Origin: Bacillus bingmayongensis
GTDB taxonomy: Bacteria; Bacillota; Bacilli; Bacillales; Bacillaceae_G
Length of the DNA stretch: 64,000 bases
Direction of reading: 5' to 3'
NCBI RefSeq assembly: GCF_000299035.1
Contig: NZ_JH921522.1
Span: forward strand, 1 to 64,000
The notes under the pieces are model-generated. The model saw nothing but the letters and a program-made list of their open reading frames with translations, did not search any database and was not told the origin of the DNA. Shown here one piece after another: positions 8,747 to 18,816 of this stretch. A program made the translations under genes and the position numbers. Every line of letters begins with the position of its first letter. The stretch's first letter is position 1.

Positions 8747-9709
8747 TTATTTAACATAAAAGCTCCCACCATCGACTATTTCCACCTCTGGTTTTGCACC
8801 AAGATCTCGCATTAATTGAAATAAAGACTCATCCTTCTTTTTCGCTTCAATCATACAATCTATTTGCGAAACGCTACCTTTGATTTTCTGTAACAAAGAT
8901 AAAAATGTATCTGCATCAATAAAATCCGCATGAGCTCTAGGATCCTTTCCTTTTCGCGGACTAGAAATATGCATTTTGATTGGCAATAAAGACACTTTCC
9001 AAGTATTCACTACACGTTCCCAATCTTCATACCAATCCTCTTTATCGTTATTCATCATATGATGGTGCAAATCAAATACAATCGGAATTTCCAGTTTTTC
9101 ACCTAAATATAACGTTTCTTTTAATGAAAAAGTCGTATCATCATTTTCTAACATAATCATTTCTTGAATACTTGCAGGAACGTTGGACCAATTTTCAATG
9201 AAATGTTCTAATGCAAGTTCTTTATCATTATATCCACCACCAACATGTAACACGCAGCGATGTCCTCGTTTTATCCCCATTCCCTTTAGCAACTTTCGGT
9301 GCATCTGAAGCGTTTTTACCGACTGTTTAAAAATATTTTCTTGCGGTGAATTTAATACAACAAAATGATCCGGGTGAAAATCGATTCTCATGTTCATCTG
9401 ATGTGCAAATTCACCTAACCCTTTTAAATTCTCCTTTAAAGGACGAATATAATTCCAATCGAGCAATTCTTCATGGTTTGCTAAAGGAATTAATTTTGAG
9501 CTAAGCCGAAAAAAGGATATATCATGTCCCTTATTATGTTTTAATAACCGCAAACAATTTTCTAAATTAGAATTAGCAATTCTTTCAAGCTTATGAATCG
9601 CCGCCTCCCGATCTTTCATACGTTGAAACTGTGCATATGTCATCGTTTGAGAAGGAGATGCATTTTTCAAGTGTACACTCATCGCTACATAACCAAGTCT
9701 TACAAGCAT
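8747..9709 (-). CDS. uvsE: UV damage endonuclease UvsE
   Basis: 320-residue TIM-barrel UV damage endonuclease that nicks DNA 5' of UV photoproducts. The start MLVRLGYVAM is set by AGAGGGG just upstream; the open frame runs on upstream into the cshA 3' end and that extension is an artefact. Family motifs include LHVGGGYNDKE, IMLENDDTTF and FDLHHHMMN (metal-binding His/Glu/Asp). Length matches B. subtilis YwjD. Ends 3 bp from the convergent rhomboid gene. Confidence 0.9.
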   Translation of the reverse strand: MLVRLGYVAMSVHLKNASPSQTMTYAQFQRMKDREAAIHKLERIANSNLENCLRLLKHNKGHDISFFRLSSKLIPLANHEELLDWNYIRPLKENLKGLGEFAHQMNMRIDFHPDHFVVLNSPQENIFKQSVKTLQMHRKLLKGMGIKRGHRCVLHVGGGYNDKELALEHFIENWSNVPASIQEMIMLENDDTTFSLKETLYLGEKLEIPIVFDLHHHMMNNDKEDWYEDWERVVNTWKVSLLPIKMHISSPRKGKDPRAHADFIDADTFLSLLQKIKGSVSQIDCMIEAKKKDESLFQLMRDLGAKPEVEIVDGGSFYVK

Positions 9710-9761
9710 AAAGCCCCTCTTTTCTATACAACTTATTATGTAGTATGCGCAATTACACAAA

Positions 9762-9791
9762 TAAAAAAGGATGCCCTTTTTTTGGACATCC
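9762..9791 (-). terminator. Terminator of cshA
   Basis: GGATGTCC...GGGCATCC stem on the minus strand followed by TTTTTT, 10 nt after the cshA stop. Confidence 0.85.
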
Positions 9792-9800
9792 TCTCTTTTA

Positions 9801-11354
9801 TTAAGCTTGTGGCTTACGGCTATGATGTTTTCTTTCACCGCGTCCATTTGAAGATCCCGGGCGACCTTGACCTTCACCTTTACGACCACGGTTACGGTTA
9901 CCGTCACGATTGCGACCATCACGGTTGCGATCACGATTACGGCCGTCACCGCCACCACGCCCATCGCGACTACGGTTACGGTTACCATCACGGTATCCAC
10001 TTCCGTTACCACCGCGCTTTTTAGAACCTCTTGAAACTACAGGTGGTTCTGATGTTAAAGAAATCGGTGTTGTATCTGGTTCTTTTGTCATCATTTTTAA
10101 AGCAGCTGCTACAACAGTTACAGAATCATTTTCTTCTAACATTTCTTCTGCAATACGTTTGTAGTATGATAAGTTATCATTTTCAATTGTGCTTTGAAGT
10201 TTTTCTGCGATTAAACGTTGTTGACCTTCTAACGCTTCGTCAAGTGTCGGTGCATTCATGCGGTCCATTTTACGTTTTGTTGTACGCTCGATATTTTTTA
10301 ATTGTCCTGATTCACGTGGCGTTACAAATAGCATTGCAATACCTTTTTTACCAGCACGGCCAGTACGACCAATACGGTGAACGTATGATTCTGGATCTTG
10401 TGGAATATCGAAGTTGTATACGTGTGTTACACCTGAAATATCAAGGCCACGCGCTGCAACGTCTGTTGCAACAAGAACTTCAATAGAACCTTCTTTAAAT
10501 TTACGCAATACAGACATACGTTTCGCTTGCGTTAAATCACCATGAATACCTTCTGCTGCATAACCGCGTAAGTTTAATGCTTCTGATAACTCATCCACAC
10601 GACGCTTTGTGCGACCAAATACGATTGCAAGCTCTGGAGATTGAATATCTAATAAGCGTGTTAACACGTCAAACTTTTTCTTTTCTTGCACTTCTAAATA
10701 GAATTGCTGAATGTTTGGCATTGTTACTTCTTTTGCTTTTACTTTAATGTGCTGAGGCTCAGTCATGAAACGCTCAGCAATACGACGGATTGGATCTGGC
10801 ATTGTTGCTGAGAATAATAATGTTTGATGTGTTTCTGGCACATCTGTTAAAATCGCTTCAATATCTTCAATGAAGCCCATGTTTAACATTTCATCTGCTT
10901 CGTCAAGAACAACAGTTTCTACGTTTTGTAGACGAAGTGTCTTACGGTTAATATGATCTAAAATACGACCCGGCGTACCAACAATAATGTGTGGGTGTTT
11001 TTTTAGAGCACGAATTTGGCGGTTAATATCTTGGCCACCATAGATTGGTAAAATACGAACACGTTTATGTTTACCAATTTTGTAAAGTTCTTCTCCAACT
11101 TGAATTGCTAATTCACGCGTTGGCGCGATAACAATACCTTGAACTGATTCTTTATGTGTATCCACTTTGTCTAATAGTGGTAATCCGAATGCTGCTGTTT
11201 TCCCTGTACCTGTTTGTGCTTGCCCAATAATGTCTTTACCTTGCAATGCATGTGGAATTGTTTCAGCTTGAATTGGCGTAGCCTCTTCAAAGCCCATACT
11301 TTCAACAGATTGCAGTAAAGAATCACTTAATCCTAATTCTCGAAATGTTGTCAA
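9801..11354 (-). CDS. cshA: DEAD-box ATP-dependent RNA helicase CshA
   Basis: 517-residue RNA helicase. Q motif near residues 5-30, Walker A AQTGTGKT (46-53), DEAD (151-154), LFSATMP and [10 protein letters not shown] motifs are intact. After about residue 440 comes a low-complexity RG/RN/RD-rich tail that likely binds RNA. CshA unwinds RNA in ribosome assembly and in the degradosome, and matters in the cold. Start is TTG behind AGGAG. The 145-nt leader contains a terminator-like hairpin, listed separately. Confidence 0.94.
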   Translation of the reverse strand: MTTFRELGLSDSLLQSVESMGFEEATPIQAETIPHALQGKDIIGQAQTGTGKTAAFGLPLLDKVDTHKESVQGIVIAPTRELAIQVGEELYKIGKHKRVRILPIYGGQDINRQIRALKKHPHIIVGTPGRILDHINRKTLRLQNVETVVLDEADEMLNMGFIEDIEAILTDVPETHQTLLFSATMPDPIRRIAERFMTEPQHIKVKAKEVTMPNIQQFYLEVQEKKKFDVLTRLLDIQSPELAIVFGRTKRRVDELSEALNLRGYAAEGIHGDLTQAKRMSVLRKFKEGSIEVLVATDVAARGLDISGVTHVYNFDIPQDPESYVHRIGRTGRAGKKGIAMLFVTPRESGQLKNIERTTKRKMDRMNAPTLDEALEGQQRLIAEKLQSTIENDNLSYYKRIAEEMLEENDSVTVVAAALKMMTKEPDTTPISLTSEPPVVSRGSKKRGGNGSGYRDGNRNRSRDGRGGGDGRNRDRNRDGRNRDGNRNRGRKGEGQGRPGSSNGRGERKHHSRKPQA

Positions 11355-11390
11355 TGTTACTTCTCCTTTTCTATCCTATACTTATCATTT

Positions 11391-11423
11391 AAAAAAAGGC
11401 GTTTTCCGAATTTGCGGAAAAGC
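11391..11423 (-). terminator. Terminator-like hairpin in the cshA leader
   Basis: On the minus strand GGC-TTTTCCG ... CGGAAAA-C-GCC followed by TTTTTTT. It lies downstream of a good promoter (11503-11531) and 36 nt upstream of the cshA start codon, so it could act as an attenuator. It could also terminate read-through from murF. Confidence 0.7.
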
Positions 11424-11502
11424 CCTTTTCCTGAATGCTCACGTATATAAACGGGCGTATATTCTTCGCGAAAATACTTCTAAACGTTATTACACTTTAT
11501 CA

Positions 11503-11531
11503 ATTATAAGTTTTGTATGTGCAAAAAGCAA
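11503..11531 (-). promoter_or_regulatory. cshA promoter
   Basis: Minus strand TTGCTT, 17-bp spacer, perfect TATAAT (11508-11503). A 12/14 match to the CcpA cre consensus (TGTAAGCGCTTATT, 11597-11610) lies about 65 bp further upstream. Confidence 0.6.
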
Positions 11532-11659
11532 ACCCAACTGTTACCTTATTTCATATAAAGAGCTTTTTTCTTCACTTTTATTTTTTATTTTTTTACTGTA
11601 AGCGCTTATTAGCAGTTTCCGCTATTTTTGTATCTGTCATCCCTATTTACATGCACCAA

Positions 11660-13036
11660 TTATTTCAACATCGTAATGACTTCTTCCAATTTCATTCCAC
11701 GAGATGCTTTTACTAATACAACATCTTTCATATCAACAACAGCCTTTAAATCTTTCACAAGCTCTTCTTTATTATCATATGCTTTCACACGCTCATTAGA
11801 AAAGTTAATTTTTGCTCCTTCAGCAATTTGTGCTCCTAGTTTACCGTACGTAAATATATAGGAAATTCGCGCAGGGTCAATTAACTTACCCACTTCATAG
11901 TGAAATTGTACTTCTTGATCACCAAGCTCTAACATATCCCCAAGAACAACAATTTTTTTCGAAAATCCATCTAAACCATTCATTAAATGGAATGCTGCTT
12001 CCATTGCTGTTGGACTTGCATTATATGCGTCATTAATAATCGTTAATCCACTATCTGTTTTTACAATTTCCATACGCATACCTGTCATTTTGAGTGTTAG
12101 TAGGCCTTGCTTCATCTCTTCCCACGTTACACCAAAATATTTCGCAATTGCCATTGATGCCAATGTATTATATACATTATGTTTTCCAAGAACCGGTAGA
12201 GAAAATGTAACATTTTCTGCCTGGTTCATCTTGAAATGAGTGCCAGTCGCCTGTAATGTTACAGAGGTTGGATAATAATCATTCGCTCTCGCATCACCAA
12301 ACGTAACAGTTTCTGCTGCTAAATTCATCTTTGGAACACGATTTGTTAAAAGCGGCTCATCCCCATTGTATACAAAAACTCCACCATCTTGTAATCCTGT
12401 AACGATTTCGAGTTTCGCCTCAGCAATCGCATCGCGGGATCCTAAATCCATTAAATGCGCTTCTCCAATATTTGTAATGATTGCAGCGTTCGGGCGAGCC
12501 AACTTAGATAAAAATTCAATTTCACCCAGGCTAGACATTCCCATCTCTAATACAGCCATTTCTGTATTTTCTTCTAGATTTAAAATAGTAAGCGGCAAAC
12601 CGATATGGTTATTAAAGTTACCCTCTGTTTTTTGAACCTTAAATTTGGTTGCAAGGAGGCTTGTCACAATATCTTTCGTAGACGTTTTGCCGTTACTTCC
12701 TGTTACACCTATAACTTTTACATCTAACTGATCACGGTAGCTTTTTGCTAATGTTTGCAGCGCTTCTAATGTATCTTCTACAAAAATCACCGGTATATTC
12801 GTAGGTGGATTTTGTACATCCTTTTTCCAAAGCGTAGCTACAGCACCATTTTCAATTGCTTTATCTACAAAATTATGACCATCAAAGCGATTACCTTGAA
12901 TCGGAACATATAAGTTACCTTTTTCTATTTTTCGTGTATCAATTGATACGCCTTGTATAGTCATTTCGCTATATTGTTCTACTAAGCCGGCACCACTTAC
13001 CATTTGTTCTACTTGTTTTAACATTCGCTTTATCAT
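11660..13036 (-). CDS. murF: UDP-N-acetylmuramoyl-tripeptide--D-alanyl-D-alanine ligase
   Basis: 458-residue Mur ligase that adds D-Ala-D-Ala to the UDP-MurNAc tripeptide. Three domains: N-terminal UDP-binding, central ATPase with VTGSNGKTSTKD (about 111-122) and C-terminal domain with the NDAYNASPTAM motif. AAGGAG precedes the ATG by 7 nt. Co-oriented with ddl, 59 bp upstream, whose product is its substrate. Confidence 0.96.
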   Translation of the reverse strand: MIKRMLKQVEQMVSGAGLVEQYSEMTIQGVSIDTRKIEKGNLYVPIQGNRFDGHNFVDKAIENGAVATLWKKDVQNPPTNIPVIFVEDTLEALQTLAKSYRDQLDVKVIGVTGSNGKTSTKDIVTSLLATKFKVQKTEGNFNNHIGLPLTILNLEENTEMAVLEMGMSSLGEIEFLSKLARPNAAIITNIGEAHLMDLGSRDAIAEAKLEIVTGLQDGGVFVYNGDEPLLTNRVPKMNLAAETVTFGDARANDYYPTSVTLQATGTHFKMNQAENVTFSLPVLGKHNVYNTLASMAIAKYFGVTWEEMKQGLLTLKMTGMRMEIVKTDSGLTIINDAYNASPTAMEAAFHLMNGLDGFSKKIVVLGDMLELGDQEVQFHYEVGKLIDPARISYIFTYGKLGAQIAEGAKINFSNERVKAYDNKEELVKDLKAVVDMKDVVLVKASRGMKLEEVITMLK

Positions 13037-13043
13037 AAAAACA

Positions 13044-13076
13044 CTCCTTACATAGATGAAGCACTATTCTCTTGAA
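13044..13076. other. Intercistronic hairpin between ddl and murF
   Basis: A near-perfect stem GAAGCACTATTC/GAATAGTGCTTC. On the ddl-murF strand it is not followed by T, so it is more likely an mRNA-stability or processing structure than a terminator. Confidence 0.5.
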
Positions 13077-13095
13077 TAGTGCTTCCCCCTTTTTG

Positions 13096-14181
13096 TTAGA
13101 TTGTATATTTAATTTTTTGCTTTTCTTCGTGACGCTCAATCGCCAACTGAATTAATTCTTCAATTAACTCCGGATACGGCAAGCCCGTGTGTTGCCATAG
13201 CAGCGGGAACATACTAAATGGCGTAAATCCTGGCATTGTATTTACTTCATTAATATATACTTCTCCGCCTTTCGTTAAGAAGAAATCCGCTCTTGTTAAT
13301 CCAGCACCATCTAAAGATTGGAATGCACGAATTGCATCTCTTTGAATCGTTGCCGACTCTTCTTCTGTAATTTCAGCTGGAATAATTAATGCCGTATCAC
13401 CATCAATGTATTTTGATTTATAATCATAAAACTCTTTCTTCGGTACAATTTCACCGACAACAGAGTATTTTGGCTCATCATTACCTAAAACGCCAACTTC
13501 CACTTCACGACCTACAATATTTTCTTCTACAATAATCTTGCGGTCAAATTGGAACGCTTCTTCAAATGCTTTTTCTAATTCTTCACGATCTTTACATTTA
13601 TTGATACCAACACTTGATCCAAGGTTTGCTGGTTTAACAAAGCATGGGTAGCCTAATACTTCTTCTACCTTTTCATAAGCAGCTTGAGGGTTTTTCTCCC
13701 ATACACTGCGAATGCAAGATGCGTACTTCGCTTGTTTTAATCCAGCTTCCGCAAAGATATTTTTCATAACAACTTTATCCATACCAGCAGCTGATGCTAA
13801 CACACCATTCCCAACGTATGGAATATTCATTAATTCTAACAACCCTTGTACCGTTCCATCTTCACCATTTGGTCCGTGTAACAATGGGAAAATAACATCA
13901 ATCGCCTCTTCTTGCTTAGAAGAAGACGGGATAATTTCTGTACTTAATGATACTGGAGAAATTGCATTTTCCTCTCCATTCATTTGTAAAGCTTGCACGC
14001 TTGTTACTTCACCTTCAATGCGTTCACCACGCATCCATTGTCCTTGCTCTGTAATATAAATCGGATGAATCTCGAATTTTTCTTGATTTAATGCTTTTAT
14101 AGCAGCAAGAGCTGTTTGTAATGAAACTTGATGCTCTGCTGATTTTCCACCATATAATAAACCTAATTTAATTTTCGTCAA
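13096..14181 (-). CDS. ddl: D-alanine--D-alanine ligase
   Basis: 361-residue ATP-grasp ligase joining two D-alanines. Conserved pieces: [16 protein letters not shown] at the N-terminus, [23 protein letters not shown] and the C-terminal [10 protein letters not shown] that binds Mg-ATP. The chosen start is TTG at 14181, preceded by AGGGTG and giving MTKIKLG. Works between alr and murF in the same pathway. Confidence 0.95.
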   Translation of the reverse strand: MTKIKLGLLYGGKSAEHQVSLQTALAAIKALNQEKFEIHPIYITEQGQWMRGERIEGEVTSVQALQMNGEENAISPVSLSTEIIPSSSKQEEAIDVIFPLLHGPNGEDGTVQGLLELMNIPYVGNGVLASAAGMDKVVMKNIFAEAGLKQAKYASCIRSVWEKNPQAAYEKVEEVLGYPCFVKPANLGSSVGINKCKDREELEKAFEEAFQFDRKIIVEENIVGREVEVGVLGNDEPKYSVVGEIVPKKEFYDYKSKYIDGDTALIIPAEITEEESATIQRDAIRAFQSLDGAGLTRADFFLTKGGEVYINEVNTMPGFTPFSMFPLLWQHTGLPYPELIEELIQLAIERHEEKQKIKYTI

Positions 14182-14256
14182 TGAAATCACCCTAACCAAT
14201 TGTTTTCATTTTTCTATTTTAGCACTTTTTATAAAAATAGACAGTTCCTATTTAAA

Positions 14257-14311
14257 ATAAAGTGAAACTTTTCTCAACAGGGATCTTACTGCCTACAAAT
14301 AGAGAAATAAA
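14257..14311. repeat. Short bcr1-like repeat
   Basis: 55 bp from ATAAAGTGAAACTTTTC through GGATCTTACTGCC to GAAATAAA. It is the short form of the repeat (central module missing) and is flanked by ATAAA direct repeats. Confidence 0.7.
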
Positions 14312-14460
14312 TGACAGAACGGTTTCACCAATTGCATTTTTATGAAAAGTTATTCTAGATTCATATCCTTTCCTTACAACAAAGCTGTGTTATAACCTGT
14401 TCTAGTTATGTACCTAATATATATGAAGAAATACCGCTTTTTGTGTATGTCACCTATTAA

Positions 14461-15735
14461 TTATGAAGACTGTTTCGTCACAATTTCCTTTTGTCTTTGT
14501 TCTACAAGGCGATCTAAAGAAATATATACAATACCTGCTACTACACATCCTACCCCTAAAATCGTGAACAATAAGTGCCCTAGCGATCGATCAAGTAATA
14601 GTCCGCCAAGAAGCGGGCCGAATGCATTTCCTGTAATCCACTGCAAGCTTGCTGCACCCATATATGTCCCTCGTAAATGTTCCGGTGCTAAATTGGCTAC
14701 AAACGTCATTTGCACAGGCGACATAATCATTTCACCTAGCGTATAGACCGCATAGACAACAAATAATGTTATTAAAATAACCGTAGCATTTGTTCCAAAT
14801 TCACCAAACCACTTTGGAAGCCAACCGATGAAAAACAATCCAATTCCAAATAACCACGCCCCATATAACATCGTCTTTCCAACAGGTTTATCTGTTGCCC
14901 ATTTTGAAATTTGAAATTGGAATAAGACAACTAGTAAGCCATTTAAAGCCATTAAATATGGATACGGGTTATTTTTACCAAAGATTTCTTTCATTTCATT
15001 ATCAAAATGAAGAGGAAGCATACCTTCTGTTTGTGAAAAACCCATGGAAATAATAATACCGGCCAACAAATAAATCATTAGTACCTTATCTCGCAAGACA
15101 ACTTTCCAGACAGCTTCTGATCCCTTTTCTTTATCCTTCTGTTCTTTCAATCCAGTTTTCGGCATGGTTTCTTGAATAAGTATTAACACAAGAAGTGCAT
15201 AAAACAGCATTGTGGATGAAGCAATAATAAACACTAGATTTTTTGAAAGAACAACTACCGAAGCCCCCATAATTGGTCCGATTGCTGCCCCAATATTATG
15301 TCCCATTCGTAATAAACCGTACGCCTCCGTCCTCTTTTCAGGTGCTGTCACATCTGCTACCATCGCTGATGCCGCTGGATGAAATAGCGAATTACTTAAT
15401 CCTAAAAGAATAGACAAAATAGCATAAGGAATAAATCCTTCTATAAATAAAAAACCAAGCATCAACACCGCATTACTCGCCATCGAAAATATCATAATCG
15501 GCTTTCTACCATATATATCAGCAATTCGACCTCCTATAAGCGAACCAAAACTTGCTGCAATTGGAGAAAGTGCCATAATAATCCCTACTTGCAATAAAGA
15601 ATCTACCTTATCTTTTAAATACAATGCAAAAAATGGCATTAACATCATCATTGCAATTCCATTTAATGTTTCTCCTATAAAACGGATCCATACGTTACGA
15701 TCCATCGCTCGTAACTCACGCCATGTCTTTTTCAT
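14461..15735 (-). CDS. Major facilitator superfamily transporter
   Basis: 424 residues with about 12 hydrophobic segments. The loop 2-3 signature GGRIADIYGRKPIM (about 68-81) is the MFS motif A, and GHNIGAAIGPIMG in TM5 resembles motif C of drug/proton antiporters. Likely an exporter of small molecules, substrate unknown. Starts behind AGGAG. A monocistronic gene. Confidence 0.85.
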   Translation of the reverse strand: MKKTWRELRAMDRNVWIRFIGETLNGIAMMMLMPFFALYLKDKVDSLLQVGIIMALSPIAASFGSLIGGRIADIYGRKPIMIFSMASNAVLMLGFLFIEGFIPYAILSILLGLSNSLFHPAASAMVADVTAPEKRTEAYGLLRMGHNIGAAIGPIMGASVVVLSKNLVFIIASSTMLFYALLVLILIQETMPKTGLKEQKDKEKGSEAVWKVVLRDKVLMIYLLAGIIISMGFSQTEGMLPLHFDNEMKEIFGKNNPYPYLMALNGLLVVLFQFQISKWATDKPVGKTMLYGAWLFGIGLFFIGWLPKWFGEFGTNATVILITLFVVYAVYTLGEMIMSPVQMTFVANLAPEHLRGTYMGAASLQWITGNAFGPLLGGLLLDRSLGHLLFTILGVGCVVAGIVYISLDRLVEQRQKEIVTKQSS

Positions 15736-15800
15736 TTACAACACTCCTTTAATCAACCACTCCTTATCTTATATTAATTTTAGAAAAATGTAAATTTTCA

Positions 15801-15843
15801 AAATAAAAGATCCGTTCTATTCTATTTAGAACGGATCTTTTTC
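15801..15843 (-). terminator. Terminator of the amino acid permease gene
   Basis: Perfect GATCCGTTCT/AGAACGGATC stem flanked by A- and T-runs, so it can act on both strands. It abuts the permease stop codon. Confidence 0.85.
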
Positions 15844-17259
15844 TTATAAATTCGCTACATCTTCCTCATCTTTTTTATTATTTAAAACGCTATGCTTTCG
15901 GCTATAAAGGAAATAAACCACTACACCAATCACCATCCAAATACCAAAGCTCATCCATGCAGTTCCTGATAATTGAAGCATTAAATATACACAAAAGATA
16001 ACTGTTAATGCAGGTAAAACTGGTACAAGCGGTGCTTTAAAAGCACGTGGTAAATCTGGGTGTGTTTTTCTCATTACAATAACAGCAACAGCTACAAGTG
16101 CAAATGCGGATAATGTTCCCATATTTACAAGATGTGCTAGTACATTTAAATCAATAAGCCCTGAAATAAGTGCTGCTATAATACCTGTTGTCCATGTATT
16201 TAAAAATGGTGTTTTAAATTTCGGATGAACTTTTGCAAGACGCTTCGGCAATAACCCATCGCGACTCATTGCATATGAAACACGAACCTGTCCATACATC
16301 ATTACTAACATTACAGTTGTAATTCCTGTAATTGCTCCTACCGAAATAATACCGGCTAAACTATCTTGTCCAATAAACTGAAGCGCAAAAGCTACCGGAT
16401 CAGAAATGTTCAGCTGACCATATGGTACAATCCCTGTCAAAATAAGTGAAACAACAATATAAAGAATCGTACAAATGAGTAATGACGCTATAATACCAAT
16501 TGGTAAATCCCTTTGCGGACGTTTTACCTCCTCCGCTGCCGTTGATACAGCATCAAATCCAATAAACGCAAAGAATACCGTTGCAGCCCCAGCCATTACA
16601 CCATCAAGACCAAACGGCATGAACGGTGTCCAGTTTTCCGGCTTTACATAATTAAAACCAGCAAAGATAAAGAGCACAACAACTGCTAACTTAATAAAAA
16701 CCATTATATTATTTACACGGGCACTTTCACGTACTCCCCTAGATAAAAGAACAGTCATAATTAAAATGATAATTACAGCTGGTAAATCAATAAGACCACC
16801 CTTTCCCGTTCCAGGAGCCGAGGATAAAATGGTTGGAATATGAATCCCAAAACCTTTTAATAAAGATTGAAAATAAGCAGACCATCCGTTAGCTACCGCA
16901 GATGTTGCTAATAAATACTCCAACATTAAATCCCATCCAATTAAAAATGCAAACACCTCTCCCATCGTCGCATATGTATACGTGTAAACGCTTCCTGAAA
17001 CTGGGACAGAAGATGCAAATTCTGCGTAACAGAATGCAGCAAAGGCACAAGCTAATGCAGCTATAGCAAATGATAAAATGATAGCTGGTCCAGAATGTTT
17101 CGCTGCAACAACACCGGTAAGCACAAATATTCCTGTCCCGACAATAGCTCCAATCCCAAGCATTGTTAAATCCAGTGCTCCCAATGTTCTCGATAATGTT
17201 TTCTGTTTACTTTCTTGCATTAATTTTGCAATCGGCTTTTTTTGAAAAATTTGCTTCAT
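15844..17259 (-). CDS. Amino acid permease (APC family, YfnA-like)
   Basis: 471-residue APC-superfamily permease with about 12 membrane segments. TM1 carries GIGAIVGTGIFVLTG, the substrate-binding unwound helix. Best described as a cationic/branched amino acid transporter of the YfnA type; the substrate is not certain. The start at 17259 follows AGGGGTG; an in-frame extension to 17337 lacks a ribosome site. No T-box or lysine riboswitch was seen in the 200 bp upstream. Confidence 0.86.
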   Translation of the reverse strand: MKQIFQKKPIAKLMQESKQKTLSRTLGALDLTMLGIGAIVGTGIFVLTGVVAAKHSGPAIILSFAIAALACAFAAFCYAEFASSVPVSGSVYTYTYATMGEVFAFLIGWDLMLEYLLATSAVANGWSAYFQSLLKGFGIHIPTILSSAPGTGKGGLIDLPAVIIILIMTVLLSRGVRESARVNNIMVFIKLAVVVLFIFAGFNYVKPENWTPFMPFGLDGVMAGAATVFFAFIGFDAVSTAAEEVKRPQRDLPIGIIASLLICTILYIVVSLILTGIVPYGQLNISDPVAFALQFIGQDSLAGIISVGAITGITTVMLVMMYGQVRVSYAMSRDGLLPKRLAKVHPKFKTPFLNTWTTGIIAALISGLIDLNVLAHLVNMGTLSAFALVAVAVIVMRKTHPDLPRAFKAPLVPVLPALTVIFCVYLMLQLSGTAWMSFGIWMVIGVVVYFLYSRKHSVLNNKKDEEDVANL

Positions 17260-17552
17260 AGCATGCACCCCTATTTTAAATTTTCTGAAAATTTTTAATT
17301 TATTTTTCATTTTACTTATAACATGTTTTTTAGTCAATACTTTTGTCGAAATAAACAGAAAAATATATCGTCAGCTTAAAGAATAAAAAACAACCTCTTT
17401 ATAACTCTTTCTATTTTTATATTTGTTCACCACATTAAATGATTTCATGATTCGGCATAAAAAGATAAAGAATATACAAATAATGTATATAGTTATATCC
17501 CTATATCTTTTTATGATTTTTTTTGATATTCTATAAATTGTCGATTCCAACT

Positions 17553-17598
17553 AAAGAAAGAGGCATACTCATTTTATGAGCATGCCTCTTTCCTTTAT
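17553..17598 (-). terminator. Terminator of the hppD-fah-hmgA operon
   Basis: 15-bp stem AAGAGGCATACTCAT/ATGAGCATGCCTCTT. It lies 46 nt past hmgA, beyond the short bcr1-like repeat. Confidence 0.75.
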
Positions 17599-17647
17599 CT
17601 CACTATTTACGGGCAGTAAGCCCCCACTGATGGAAGTTTCATTTTAT
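17594..17647. repeat. Short bcr1-like repeat at the hmgA stop codon
   Basis: 54 bp flanked by TTTAT on both sides, containing GGGCAGTAAGCCCCCACTGA and AGTTTCATTTTAT. The right-hand TTTAT contains the hmgA stop codon (TAA on the minus strand, 17644-17646). Confidence 0.7.
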
Positions 17648-18816
17648 TTCGTAGTATATGAACCTTCTTCAATCCAGCTATACATATACTTCTCATCTTC
17701 CGTTTCATGTGCTTGTTTCACAATACGGAGCGGGCGGAATGTATCGATCATAACCGCTAGTTCAATTGTTTCTTTTTTCCCTAAGCTTGCTTCTGTTTTT
17801 CCAGGATGTGGCCCATGCGGAATACCACTTGGATGGAGTGTAATTGAACCTTCTTCTACACCTTTTCTACTCATAAAGTTCCCTTCTACATAATAAAGAA
17901 CTTCATCACTATTTACGTTACTATGATAATACGGCGCTGGAATTGCTTCCGGATGATAATCATATAAACGCGGCACAAAAGAACAAATAACAAAGTTATG
18001 ACCTTCAAAAGTTTGATGGACTGGCGGCGGCTGATGAATACGGCCTGTAATCGGCTCAAAATCCTCGACATTAAAGACCCAAGGATATAAATATCCATCC
18101 CATCCGACAACATCTAACGGATGATGCTGCATAATATGCTTATGCATATAACCTCTCGACTTTGTCATAACGACAAACTCGCCTTTTTCATCATATGTTT
18201 CTAACTTCTCTGGCCCTCGAATATCTCTTTCACAGAAAGGACTATGTTCTAACAATTGACCATACTCATTACGATAACGACGCGGGGTTGTAATTTGGCT
18301 ATTCGCTTCTACAACAAGAAACTTAGACTCTCCCTCATCTGGAATAACTCGGTAAATTGTTCCGATTGGAATCGTTACATAATCACCCTTCCGGTAATGA
18401 ATCGTTCCAAACATCGTCTCAATTTTCCCAGTCCCATAATGAACGAATAACATTTCATCTCCATCACCATTGCGATAGAAATAATCCATTTTTTCTGTTG
18501 GATTAACAACACCGATTAATAGGTCCTCATTCCCTAATACGAAATTCCTTCCACTTACTGCATCACCAGTTTTTCTATTTTCCTTCATGCGAAAGTGACG
18601 ATGAGCCAGCGCTACATCTTCTTCATACTGTAACTGACAAGAATGTGCTAACGCAGCATGTCCTACTTCAGTTGGCATATAATGATGATACAAAATAGAT
18701 TGTGTACCAGAGAAACCTTTCGTTCCCATCACCTGTTCACGATAAAGTGATCCATCTTCTTTACGAAATTGTACATGTCGTTTATGAGGAAGCTCCCCCA
18801 TGTGACGATAATACAT
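17644..18816 (-). CDS. hmgA: Homogentisate 1,2-dioxygenase
   Basis: 390-residue non-heme iron ring-cleavage dioxygenase converting homogentisate to maleylacetoacetate. The cupin core has the iron-binding HPSGIPHGPHPG region near residue 335. The ATG at 18816 follows GGGTG; a GTG three codons earlier is possible. It overlaps the end of the fah gene by 35 bp, so translation is probably coupled. Third gene of the tyrosine catabolic operon. Confidence 0.93.
   Translation of the reverse strand: MYYRHMGELPHKRHVQFRKEDGSLYREQVMGTKGFSGTQSILYHHYMPTEVGHAALAHSCQLQYEEDVALAHRHFRMKENRKTGDAVSGRNFVLGNEDLLIGVVNPTEKMDYFYRNGDGDEMLFVHYGTGKIETMFGTIHYRKGDYVTIPIGTIYRVIPDEGESKFLVVEANSQITTPRRYRNEYGQLLEHSPFCERDIRGPEKLETYDEKGEFVVMTKSRGYMHKHIMQHHPLDVVGWDGYLYPWVFNVEDFEPITGRIHQPPPVHQTFEGHNFVICSFVPRLYDYHPEAIPAPYYHSNVNSDEVLYYVEGNFMSRKGVEEGSITLHPSGIPHGPHPGKTEASLGKKETIELAVMIDTFRPLRIVKQAHETEDEKYMYSWIEEGSYTTK

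Noticed and set aside
9710-10012. N-terminal extension of the UvsE frame rich in Val/Thr
   Set aside because: It is the antiphase reading of the repetitive RG/RN-rich 3' end of cshA; the ribosome site supports the start at 9709.
9593-10164. Plus-strand ORFs rich in His/Asp/Tyr or Arg/Pro
   Set aside because: Shadows of the low-complexity tail of cshA, with no ribosome site.
17260-17552. Possible riboswitch or T-box upstream of the amino acid permease
   Set aside because: No T-box, lysine or SAM motif and no terminator/antiterminator pair could be found.
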